Below, in pieces: positions 40,941-49,153 of a DNA stretch of 64,000 nucleotides. The stretch is from Glutamicibacter sp002979865. Its GTDB lineage: Bacteria > Actinomycetota > Actinomycetes > Actinomycetales > Micrococcaceae. Every line of letters starts with the position of its first letter. The first letter of the stretch is position 1. The stretch lies in NCBI RefSeq assembly GCF_050030965.1, contig NZ_CP188297.1:2170001-2234000 (forward strand). The letters run 5' to 3'. A program made the translations under genes and the position numbers. The notes under the pieces were generated by a model, which made no database searches, was not told where the DNA came from, and saw nothing but the letters and a program-made list of their open reading frames with translations.

Positions 40941-41557
40941 AGACCTCTAGATCCAGATTGCCCGAGCACAATGAATTCGTGGCGTCCTCGCTGTATTTCT
41001 ATCCGCGGATTGACAAGGGCTTCAGCCTGTTGGCTATTGGAATGATCCTCTTATTGATGGGCATCTACCTGATTGCCAACGACTTGCCGGAAACCTCAAG
41101 CTATCTTGCTCAAATTGTCCTTCAGGGTATCCCCACCGTAGTGGGCTCCATACTGCTGATCTTCGGCGCCGTCGCACTTGCCAGCGCAGTGAAGGGTGCC
41201 GGTAGAAAAGCGGCCGATGCCATCGATCTGAAGGTCAAGGCCAGTGGCCTAACAGTTCGCGGTGGGCACAAGATCGCTTGGGCTTCGATTGCTTCGGTCA
41301 TGGGCGTCGAGCACGTCAACAATGCGAAGGTCCAAGTCCTATGGGATCGAGCGGACCTGAACCGGACATTAGAGATTTATTTGCACGAACCCGTGGAGGG
41401 TCAACCAGGAAAATTCAGGGAAGGAAAGCCCTATATTCAGGTGTCCCTCCGCCATTATCCTGCCGTAGAGTACCGCGCCCTTTACGAAAAGATAATAGAC
41501 CAATTCGAGAATCGTGGCATCCCTCTCGCATTCGAGGCTAAACCTACTCAGTTCTGA
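40937..41557 (+). CDS. Membrane protein, two TM helices plus PH-like domain (immunity candidate)
   Basis: The protein has 206 residues. Two hydrophobic helices at about 31-49 (FSLLAIGMILLLMGIYLIA) and 62-88 (IVLQGIPTVVGSILLIF) are followed by a soluble domain of about 115 residues (VKASGLTVRGGHKIAWASIA, a pattern like bacterial PH-type domains). It is the last gene of the coupled trio (ATGA at 40937-40940) behind the effector and is followed by a strong hairpin. By position it is the best candidate for an immunity protein acting at the membrane. No toxin target is known. Confidence 0.75.
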   Translation: MKTSRSRLPEHNEFVASSLYFYPRIDKGFSLLAIGMILLLMGIYLIANDLPETSSYLAQIVLQGIPTVVGSILLIFGAVALASAVKGAGRKAADAIDLKVKASGLTVRGGHKIAWASIASVMGVEHVNNAKVQVLWDRADLNRTLEIYLHEPVEGQPGKFREGKPYIQVSLRHYPAVEYRALYEKIIDQFENRGIPLAFEAKPTQF

Positions 41558-42364
41558 TTCAAGCGGCTACGCCAAATGACGTGCAAGAGGCGCCGCCTCC
41601 CCGAGAATTCATGCGGGGTGGCGGCGCCTCTATTCGTGTACGCCCAGTGTGGGCATTTGCTACAGGGAAAATGCCCAAGGGAAGAGGGCGTTCAACTCCT
41701 ATCTGAAGGCAACTGCGTCTCAGCTAGGGGGTGGGGAGGAAGCCAGAGGCAGAACTGTGCGCTGAGGAATATGAATCTCATGAGCGGCATGCGTACCGGG
41801 GGTAATCCAGCAAGCGGTTGTGGAGCCAGTTCCTCCAGATTTGTTCCATTATCAACCGGCGGGGATGTGCATTAGCCGGAAGTTCCCTGGTCTTGACGAC
41901 TGGGTGAGGCGACAGTCGCGTCAGATTCCTTGGATGGTGTGAAAGCGTCCCCGGACCCAGATGGCGGACCTTCGCCGTTTGGTGTTGCGAAGGACGAAAA
42001 TAAACAGTCGGAAACGTTCGCTCGAGTACTGGCGTAATTCGATTTTCCGTTGTTCCTCGTGAATTGCCAACTGGGTATTGGGAGGGTTTGGGCATGGTGT
42101 TCTTTAGTCGTGCTCGGGATCGTATTCAGTGACGTGGCGAAGCGCCGGATGCTGGCCCGCATGCCCGGTGGTGCGAGAGGCGGGGCCAGGTACCCCGCCC
42201 GCTCGACGGCTTGCGGCCCATTGCTCTCCAAGCGCAGGCACGGACAACGTGCACAGGATGTGGCAGGCCATGGAACTTTCCTGGTGCATCTGGGCGCGAT
42301 GCATTGAACTTCACCCGCCAGCACGATCCAGACCCCACTTGCGACGCAGCTGAGTTGTATGTTT
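41558..42364. other. 807-base region without a supported gene
   Basis: A strong hairpin at 41587-41630 (16 pairs with one T/T mismatch, loop of 10) ends the T7SS module. A second GC-rich hairpin lies at 42179-42199 (7-bp stem). No open frame here has a convincing start and family-like sequence. A short minus-strand stretch around 41778-41849 loosely recalls the start of an FAD-dependent oxidoreductase, which may hint at a decayed gene, but this is too thin to call. Confidence 0.4.
41587..41630 (+). terminator. GC-rich hairpin terminator after the T7SS module
   Basis: GAGGCGCCGCC-T-CCCCG (41587-41603) pairs with CGGGG-T-GGCGGCGCCTC (41614-41630). Only a short T-rich run follows (TATTCGT), so rho-independent efficiency is uncertain, but the stem is very stable. 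Confidence 0.75.
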
Positions 42365-44203
42365 TCAGGCGTTTGGCAGGATATGAAGCGACAGCGAAGT
42401 CGGGTGCTCAGTCGAGAAATGAACAGTATTTTCAGCGATGAGCTTTTGATTATCGCGGGCTGCGGAACCTCCAGTATTCGGATTGATGTCGAACCGGGGG
42501 AAATTGCTTGACGAGACGTCCAACCGAATACGGTGGCCAGCGGCGAACAGGTTTGCTGTCGACGGCGCAGCGACCGTTACCCGGTAGACCTGTCCTTGCT
42601 GCATCAACTCCGGATCTTTGTACGAATCCCGGTAACGCACCCGCATGATTCCCTCGGTAAGATTCATGGCGAATCCGTTCGGAAAATCTGCGCTAGGCGG
42701 GTACTCATCGATCAGCTTGATGGTCAAGTCGGTATCAGGTGCAGATGACGACAGGTATATTTCGGCAGTGACGGCGCCCGCGATACTCACGGCAGTGTCG
42801 AGCACAGCCGATCGGAATACTAAGACATCGGCACGATCGGCCAGGCTGACGCGGACAGAGTCGCGCGCTCCTGCCGGTGCCACCTGGTCGTATGCTCCGC
42901 CTCGCATGAGCGGTTCGCCGCTGGTTACTTGGCCGCCCACGGTCGGTGCAGGATCACGGGGATCGAAAATCAGCGTTGAATGGGCCTGGCCCGAGAACGG
43001 GTCCGCTCGCATGTCACCGCCCGGGTGCAAGTACATGGTTGTCCTCGCCGAAGTCTCTGGCGGCCAGGTCGCTGCGTGCTTCCACTGTCCACCGTGCAAC
43101 AGGTGGCCTTCGTCAGTTGCCGTCCCAGGACCGCCTCCCATCATGAAGTACGTGACCTTGTGGCGCGGAGTTGCATTCCTAGCCCGGCCGAGCACCTCAT
43201 CCATCCAGTCGGCCCGGAAGTGCAGGTAAGACGGTGCGAGGTTACCGTCGAAGTAGCCCCCGGTTCCGAAATCCACGTCTCCGGCATAATTCTGGCACCG
43301 CTTGCCATGCGTCCAAGGGCCCAGGAGCAGATACGCTGGACTGCTTTTCAGGGAAGATAGCTGCTGGAAGTTCTCAATGGCTGAGGAAATATATGGATCG
43401 TACCAGCTGGAGATATGGAAGGACGGCACGTCGGGAAAGCGATCATAATACCCGCGAGCATAGATTGCCGGGTGGCTCCAGTACTCCCCGAATGACTCGC
43501 GGGACCACTGGTCAAGCAGGTAGCTTTCGTAACTGGGAGCCAGGCTCAGGGGGGACTTGCCAGGGCTCCAAGGGGTCTGTTCAAACCATTCAGCCAAATC
43601 CACCTTGGCCAGGCCCGCGGCGATCTCGGGGCTGCTGGCGGCCTCTGGACTTCTGGCCGCGTGGCGGAACGCCCAGGTAGCCTGTTTCAGTTCGAAGGCA
43701 CCGCCCATCCTCATGCCCACTTCGTAGGCTGAAGAGAAGCCGCCAGAGTCCATGAACATGCCTGCAAGCGATTCGGGAGACAACGCCGCTACTGCCGTCT
43801 GCGCGTGGGCAGAATAGGAAACGCCATTCATGAGCACACGCCCATCGCACCATGGCTGGTTGCGTATCCAAGCGATGGTATCGAAACCATCGCGTCCCTC
43901 ATTGAAGTACTTTACGAATTCGCCGCCTGAACGACCTCTGCCACGGCAATCCTGTCGGACTACAACGTAGCCCCGGCTAATGAAGAATTCGGCAATCTCT
44001 TCCGGCATGGGAACGGGGTTATGGCGAACAGACTGGTCGGAATCCCTTCTGGCTCGCTTACCGTAGGGTGTGCGTTCCAGAATCACGGGGAGCGGCCCTT
44101 CATGTTGGCTGTTCCGGTAAACATCCGTGGCCAGATGGACGCCATCGCTTAGAGCCACCATGTACTCCTGGATTTCCACGGCAACTTCTGGAATTGGTGT
44201 CAT
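42365..44203 (-). CDS. CocE/NonD-type alpha/beta hydrolase (X-Pro peptidase S15-like)
   Basis: The protein has 612 residues from the ATG at 44203; a TTG at 44224 is an alternative start. The CocE plan is clear: VILERTPYGKR near residue 48, VVVRQDCRGRGRSGGEF near 80, the nucleophile motif GVSYSAHAQ near 127, FHISSWYDPYISSAIENFQQ, GPWTHGK near 290, and a C-terminal jelly-roll domain (DVLVFRSAVLDTAVSIAGAV onwards). The sequence after the nucleophile reads SAHAQ where CocE enzymes often have a glycine, so the elbow may differ. It would cleave esters or N-acyl/prolyl amides. Divergent from the ArsR regulator and near an AbgT transporter, it may hydrolyse an aminobenzoyl-glutamate-like substrate; this is speculation. 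Confidence 0.9.
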   Translation of the reverse strand: MTPIPEVAVEIQEYMVALSDGVHLATDVYRNSQHEGPLPVILERTPYGKRARRDSDQSVRHNPVPMPEEIAEFFISRGYVVVRQDCRGRGRSGGEFVKYFNEGRDGFDTIAWIRNQPWCDGRVLMNGVSYSAHAQTAVAALSPESLAGMFMDSGGFSSAYEVGMRMGGAFELKQATWAFRHAARSPEAASSPEIAAGLAKVDLAEWFEQTPWSPGKSPLSLAPSYESYLLDQWSRESFGEYWSHPAIYARGYYDRFPDVPSFHISSWYDPYISSAIENFQQLSSLKSSPAYLLLGPWTHGKRCQNYAGDVDFGTGGYFDGNLAPSYLHFRADWMDEVLGRARNATPRHKVTYFMMGGGPGTATDEGHLLHGGQWKHAATWPPETSARTTMYLHPGGDMRADPFSGQAHSTLIFDPRDPAPTVGGQVTSGEPLMRGGAYDQVAPAGARDSVRVSLADRADVLVFRSAVLDTAVSIAGAVTAEIYLSSSAPDTDLTIKLIDEYPPSADFPNGFAMNLTEGIMRVRYRDSYKDPELMQQGQVYRVTVAAPSTANLFAAGHRIRLDVSSSNFPRFDINPNTGGSAARDNQKLIAENTVHFSTEHPTSLSLHILPNA

Positions 44204-44380
44204 ATCACCAGTTCGGATCGACAAGGCTCACTCTTTTCGCGTTCAATGCCGATCAAAATTGCGGGCTTGACCGGCGGCTAATTATCTACAATCGAAGATA
44301 TCCGTCGTCGAGGTAGTCCATGAGACAATTGGCGCAAGTTAGCCAAATGTTTGTTGTGTACAGGGTCTGGGGAGGGAAAA

Positions 44381-45469
44381 ATGGCTATTGCCTTGCAGTT
44401 TTCGGGCTTCAACCCCAGTGACCTCAAAGTGGCGAGTTCACCGCTGGCTGAGTTGATGGCCCTGCTGCATGTATGGGCCGAGCCCGATCACCACCTTGAA
44501 TTCTCCGATGCTGTCCAGGCCCTCGCCAGCGGCGCGGATGAACCCCTGATCAGCGAATTCCAAGCGCTTTCACCGTTGTGGGCACGATTCAGGGCTCGAT
44601 TCTTTTTCCCGCTGAGTTTGCAGCCCGGTTCCCTGTTCGATCGCGAGCTAGCCGCTTTGGCAGCAATGCCGGTGAGTGCCTTCGCTGGAATGGCAGCTGA
44701 GGCGCTGAGGGGGTTCAGCCAAGTGCAAACTATAGCCATCGATGTGCTCAGTGATAGCCAGGCCCAGCAGGAATTTCTGGATTCCTGTCGGTCACGCTCT
44801 GCGAGCCGCTTTGAACTGGCGGAACAATTGGTTAATGATCCGCAAAAATTCAGGAGCCGGATTATTCGGTTCTGCATCGAATGCTGGAACTCTTTCTTCG
44901 CGGCGGAGTGGGAGAACTTATACCAGGAGGCAAGTGGTTCCGCCGCTCAACTGACAATGAAGTTTAAGCGCTCTGAGCCGACCTCTGTGATTGCAGAAGT
45001 AGGCGCCACAGCGAAAGCTTTCCCTGGCGTTGCTGAGGTGCGTTTCGATAAACTCCAGCAACGCAGCGTGCCCCTGGCGCACAGGGAACTTCTGATGATC
45101 CCGTCGAAATGGATTGGGAATCATCTTACGGTCAAGGATCACCCCGGCTACCCGGTAGTTGTCCACTTCCCTATGCAACGGGACAGGGATCCTATTCTCA
45201 AGATCACGCAGGTCCGCGAGCGGCTCCGAGCGTTGAGCGCCGATTCCCGGATGGAATTGTTCCGCCATATTTCGGCTGAACCAATGACGACGTCGGAACT
45301 TGCCTCGCGCATGGGACAACCCGCGGCGCAGATCTCCCGGTCCTTGCGGGTTCTGCGGGAGGCTGACCTCGTTGTTTCGGAGCGCAAGGGGAAACTTGTG
45401 TATCACCGGATTGACACCAAGACGGTCCTCAGCCTTGGACCGGATCTCTTGTCCACACTGACTCGGTGA
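44381..45469 (+). CDS. DUF5937-ArsR-type transcriptional regulator
   Basis: The protein has 362 residues from the ATG at 44381, behind GGAGG. The N-terminal 250 residues match the plan of DUF5937, an actinobacterial module fused to ArsR domains (IALQFSGFNPSDLKVASSPL opening). The C-terminal winged helix contains MTTSELASRMGQPAAQISRS and LREADLVVSERKGKLVYHRI. It has no cysteine metal motif in the DNA-binding helix, so it probably does not sense metals; the N-terminal domain likely binds a ligand. It lies between the divergent CocE hydrolase and the AbgT transporter and probably regulates one or both. Confidence 0.88.
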   Translation: MAIALQFSGFNPSDLKVASSPLAELMALLHVWAEPDHHLEFSDAVQALASGADEPLISEFQALSPLWARFRARFFFPLSLQPGSLFDRELAALAAMPVSAFAGMAAEALRGFSQVQTIAIDVLSDSQAQQEFLDSCRSRSASRFELAEQLVNDPQKFRSRIIRFCIECWNSFFAAEWENLYQEASGSAAQLTMKFKRSEPTSVIAEVGATAKAFPGVAEVRFDKLQQRSVPLAHRELLMIPSKWIGNHLTVKDHPGYPVVVHFPMQRDRDPILKITQVRERLRALSADSRMELFRHISAEPMTTSELASRMGQPAAQISRSLRVLREADLVVSERKGKLVYHRIDTKTVLSLGPDLLSTLTR

Positions 45470-45638
45470 CCGGCGGCCGGGCAAAATGCCATGGCCAAAG
45501 GGCGGCTAACGATTGTCTGAAATTGGTTAATCATCCTCATATAGCTCAACATCTGTAATAGAAATCACTAGTGGGCGATCCGCCCCATCGTTACCGAGCG
45601 CAATGGGAGCTTGGCACGGACCCGCTACTGGAGGAACC

Positions 45639-47189
45639 ATGACTATCACTGAGTCCATAACCCGAAAAGAGCCGCTGGGAATCAGATTCCTGGCGCGACT
45701 CGAACGCGCGGGCAACGCCCTGCCGCATCCGTTTTGGCTGTTTTGGATCCTGTTCGCGGTTCTGGCTGTAGCCAGCTGGATACTTTCCCGTACAGGGGTC
45801 GAAGTTGTTGACCCAGCGACGGGCGACACGGTGGGGGTCAATAGTGCGTTGTCGGTAGGTGCCATACGGGATCTGCTAACTGGCGCGGAAGAATCGTTCG
45901 TCACCTTCGGTCCGCTGGGCACAGTGCTGATCGTGATGCTAGGTGTCGCTGTTGCCGACAGGTCCGGACTCTTCGAAGTGATGGCACGACGTGCATTGAG
46001 TAACGTGTCGCCGCGGTACGTCGTCTTCGCCGTGGCATTAGGCGGTGCCTTATCCAAGTTCCTCTCGGACTCCGCTTATGTAGTACTGATTCCCTTGGGT
46101 GCGGTGGCTTTTAAAGCGGTGGGCCGCTCGCCGATGCTTGGCATGATCGTCGCGTTCGTATCGATTAATGCAGCCGGCGATGCCAATCCGTTGATTGCAC
46201 CCGGCGACGTGGTATTCGCCAAAGTGGCAACGGAAGCCGCACAAATCATCGACCCGGCAACTACTGTTCGTGCGACGGATAATATGTACTTCACCACGGT
46301 TTCGGCCTTGGTCTTGGCGGTCACGGTCACCGTGGTTACGGAGCTGATTCTGAAACGGCGGGAAGGGACGCTTATCGTCGAAGCTACCGAGGTGCCGCCA
46401 GGCGACAGCCGGGCAGTAGGACTCCGCCTCACAGATGTGGCCGAGCGTCGTGGCCTTCGCACCACTGGTGTGGTGGCATTGGTTTTCGTGGCCGTGCTGG
46501 CTGTGGCAGTAGCGATTCCAGCGTCACCGCTGCGAGGCGAGAACGGCGAGTTCCTTGAGTCGCCATTCTTGAACGGAATAGCATTCTTCCTGTCCTTGTT
46601 CTTCCTGGCCATCGGGACAGCTTTTGCCAAGAGCTCTGGTCAGCTGGCGTCCAATGCGGACATTCCCCAGTTCATGGCCGACGGAATACGTGCCATCGCG
46701 CCATTGATTGTCCTGTTCTTCGCGGTGTCGCAATTCCTGGCCCTGTTCAAGTACACGAAAATCAGCACCGTGGTCGCAGTAATGGGCTCCGATACGATCA
46801 AGGGGCTGGGGATCAACACGGTCGGGCTGTTCCTGATCGTCGTGTTGGGCGTTGCGACCTTGAACCTGCTGATTACTTCAGGGCAAGCGTTGTGGGCACT
46901 GGTGGCACCGGTAATCGTCCCCATGATGATGCTATTGGGCACCAATCCGGCGACGACCATGGCGCTTTATCGGATTGCGGATTCCTGCACCAATTCCATT
47001 ACTCCGATGAGTACCAGTTTCGTGCTCTGCGTTGGGTATCTGCAGACCTTGAACAAGAAGGCCGGCATAGGAACATTGATCTCCTTTACCCTGCCTTGCG
47101 CCGTGATCATGTTCGTGGTTTGGCTGGCACTTTTCTTGGCATGGTGGGCGCTGGGCATCCCGTTGGGCCCGGGTGCCCCCGTTCGCTAA
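45639..47189 (+). CDS. AbgT-family transporter
   Basis: The protein has 516 residues from the ATG at 45639, behind CTGGAGGAACC. Family features are PHPFWLFWILF near the start, GALSKFLSDSAYVVLIPLGA and FVSINAAGDANPLIAPGD in the first half, and SGQALWALVAPVIVPMMMLL followed by YRIADSCTNSITPMSTSF in the second (hairpin re-entrant regions). The family imports p-aminobenzoyl-glutamate or exports sulfonamides and antifolates. A CocE hydrolase and ArsR regulator upstream suggest an import-and-hydrolyse role, but a drug efflux role is also possible. A strong bidirectional terminator follows. Confidence 0.92.
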   Translation: MTITESITRKEPLGIRFLARLERAGNALPHPFWLFWILFAVLAVASWILSRTGVEVVDPATGDTVGVNSALSVGAIRDLLTGAEESFVTFGPLGTVLIVMLGVAVADRSGLFEVMARRALSNVSPRYVVFAVALGGALSKFLSDSAYVVLIPLGAVAFKAVGRSPMLGMIVAFVSINAAGDANPLIAPGDVVFAKVATEAAQIIDPATTVRATDNMYFTTVSALVLAVTVTVVTELILKRREGTLIVEATEVPPGDSRAVGLRLTDVAERRGLRTTGVVALVFVAVLAVAVAIPASPLRGENGEFLESPFLNGIAFFLSLFFLAIGTAFAKSSGQLASNADIPQFMADGIRAIAPLIVLFFAVSQFLALFKYTKISTVVAVMGSDTIKGLGINTVGLFLIVVLGVATLNLLITSGQALWALVAPVIVPMMMLLGTNPATTMALYRIADSCTNSITPMSTSFVLCVGYLQTLNKKAGIGTLISFTLPCAVIMFVVWLALFLAWWALGIPLGPGAPVR

Positions 47190-47261
47190 TACAGGGGCAT
47201 GGAATTGCAGCGCTGAGAAGCAAATTCGAATTGAAGCTGCTACGGATGCCCAGTATTAAAA

Positions 47262-47291
47262 GTTCCGCCCCGGATCGCTCCGGGGCGGAAC
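47262..47291. terminator. Bidirectional terminator between abgT-type gene and purB
   Basis: A perfect 13-bp stem (47262-47274 with 47279-47291) with a 4-base loop has T residues on the right and A residues on the left. It serves both convergent genes. Confidence 0.9.
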
Positions 47292-47329
47292 TCGTTTAAG
47301 CCGTCGTTCGGGAAGCTTGCGCCACCGGA

Positions 47330-48745
47330 TTACTTCTTCAAGTGGTCAACCAGCTGCGAAGCGATGCCATTGTAGCTGCCCGGGGTCAGCGACTGCAGGC
47401 GGGTTTCGGCTTCAGCCGACAGGCCCAGTTCGCCAACGAATTCCTTCAGGCGGGCCGCATCCACGCGGTGGCCGCGGGTCAGGTCCTTCAGGCGCTCGTA
47501 CGGGTTATCCATGCCTTCGACACCGGCGATAGCCTCGGCGCGCATGACCATCTGGATGGCCTCTGCAAGGACCTCCCAGTTGTGGTCCAAGTCGTCAGCC
47601 AGCACGGCTTCGGCGACAGACAGTCGATCCAAGCCCTTGGCAACGTTCGAGATCGCCAAAACCGAGTGGCCGATAGCGGTACCGATGTTGCGCTGCGAAG
47701 AGGAGTCGGTCAGGTCGCGCTGCCAGCGGCTGGTGACCAGGGTGGAACCCAGGGTGTTCAGCAGGCCGTTGGAGATCTCCAGGTTAGCTTCAGCGTTCTC
47801 GAAGCGGATCGGGTTGACCTTGTGCGGCATGGTCGAGGATCCGGTGGCGCCGGCCACTGGGATCTGCGCGAAGTAGCCGATGGAGATGTAGCTCCAGACA
47901 TCGGTGCACAGGTTGTGCAGAATGCTGTTGAAGCGTGCAATGTCTGCGTAGACCTCTGCCTGCCAGTCGTGGGATTCGATCTGGGTGGTCAGCGGGTTCC
48001 AGGTCAGGCCCAGGTGCTCAACGAAACCCTTGGAGATCTGCTGCCAGTCAGCGGTAGGGACCGAAGCGTAGTGGGCAGCATAGGTGCCGGTAGCGCCGTT
48101 GATCTTGCCCAGGTACTCGGTCTTCTCGACGCGGTCCAGCTGGCGGGTCAGGCGCCACGCCAGAACTGCCAGTTCCTTGCCCAAGGTAGTTGGGGTGGCT
48201 GGCTGGCCGTGGGTGCGCGAGAGCATCGGCACGTCGCGGGAGTCCTCGGCCATCTTGGCCAGCTGTGCCACCAGGTCGCGGGCTGCCGGCAGCCATACCT
48301 GCTGCACGCCACCCTGGACGCCCAGAGCGTAGGACAGATTGTTGATGTCTTCAGAGGTGCAACCGAAATGCACCAGCGGCTTGAGGTTGCCAATGCCGAT
48401 CGCTTCCAGGCGGTTAGCGATGTAGTACTCGACAGCCTTCACATCGTGAACGGTGACAGCTTCGATCTCTGCCAGTTCCTTCACGGAATCAGCGTTGAAA
48501 TCGGTGACGATCTTGCGCAGTGCTGCCTTCTGTTCCGCAGAAAGCGGGGAGGTGCCTGGAAGAACGGAGTTATCGGTCAAGTGGATCAGCCATTCAACTT
48601 CAACGTGAACGCGATCGCGGTTCAAAGCCGCTTCGGAAAGGTAGTCGACCAGCGGTGCCACGGCGCTGCGGTAGCGTCCGTCGAGGGCAGTCAAAGCCAG
48701 TGGTTCATTAGCAAGGGAAGTGCGCGCAATCTCAGCCATACTCAT
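47330..48745 (-). CDS. purB: Adenylosuccinate lyase PurB
   Basis: The protein has 471 residues. The fumarase/aspartase signature is GSSTMPHKVNPIRFEN near residue 306, and the sequence LHFGCTSEDINNLSYAL-type region (residues 125-145) and LSRTHGQPATPTTLGKELAV near 180 are present. The length and sequence fit the E. coli type rather than the shorter Bacillus type. It catalyses two fumarate-releasing steps of purine biosynthesis, making AICAR and AMP. An in-frame second ATG at 48739 is also possible. It lies alone, divergent from the orphan T7SS module, and is probably not regulated with the purine catabolism block. Confidence 0.96.
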   Translation of the reverse strand: MSMAEIARTSLANEPLALTALDGRYRSAVAPLVDYLSEAALNRDRVHVEVEWLIHLTDNSVLPGTSPLSAEQKAALRKIVTDFNADSVKELAEIEAVTVHDVKAVEYYIANRLEAIGIGNLKPLVHFGCTSEDINNLSYALGVQGGVQQVWLPAARDLVAQLAKMAEDSRDVPMLSRTHGQPATPTTLGKELAVLAWRLTRQLDRVEKTEYLGKINGATGTYAAHYASVPTADWQQISKGFVEHLGLTWNPLTTQIESHDWQAEVYADIARFNSILHNLCTDVWSYISIGYFAQIPVAGATGSSTMPHKVNPIRFENAEANLEISNGLLNTLGSTLVTSRWQRDLTDSSSQRNIGTAIGHSVLAISNVAKGLDRLSVAEAVLADDLDHNWEVLAEAIQMVMRAEAIAGVEGMDNPYERLKDLTRGHRVDAARLKEFVGELGLSAEAETRLQSLTPGSYNGIASQLVDHLKK

Positions 48746-48878
48746 ATTCTTCCATCCTCGGCGCTACATCACATCTTTTACTTCACTGCTGTTTCCACAA
48801 CCGGTCGCCAAACGTGCTGGTGCCCCATTGTTGCTGTCCATGATGGTGGACAAATTCTCAAGGATGCGGAGCAAGGAA

Positions 48879-49151
48879 ATGATGTTTCAAGCGACGCTGC
48901 TGACGGTGGCAAGTCAGCTCGATGACGCCCAGAAAACCACTAAGTTTGCCATCGCACAGTTGGGTTCAATCCGGGCATTGACTTGGAATTCAAAGGCTGG
49001 CAAGGCGTTTCTAGACAATGTTGAGGAGCTGAGCCAGCGACTGGAAATGCTCAATGGCGAGCTGGACAACGCTGAAGAGTACTTGGGGGTTGCCATGCGT
49101 GAGATCCAAAACCTCGAAGCGCAAATCATGAACCAGAGAATGGCCTCGTAG
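48879..49151 (+). CDS. WXG100-like small protein (orphan T7SS module)
   Basis: The protein has 90 residues from the ATG at 48879, which follows GGAGCAAGG. Its predicted two-helix hairpin turns at LTWNSKAGKAFLDN, a WXG-like turn in which the glycine is displaced (W-N-S-K-A-G). The second helix is rich in Glu/Leu heptads. It precedes the lipase-like gene by 2 bases and lies about 10 kb from the secretion ATPase. It is probably the export partner of the downstream protein. Confidence 0.75.
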   Translation: MMFQATLLTVASQLDDAQKTTKFAIAQLGSIRALTWNSKAGKAFLDNVEELSQRLEMLNGELDNAEEYLGVAMREIQNLEAQIMNQRMAS

Positions 49152-49153
49152 CC

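Noticed and set aside
41778..41849. Minus-strand stretch resembling the start of an FAD-dependent lactone oxidase
   Set aside because: Only about 24 codons, ending quickly; the match (MEQIWRNW) is too short to call a pseudogene.
44267..44292. TTGACC and TACAAT as a promoter for the ArsR gene
   Set aside because: The spacer is only 14 bases, too short for a normal sigma-70 type promoter.
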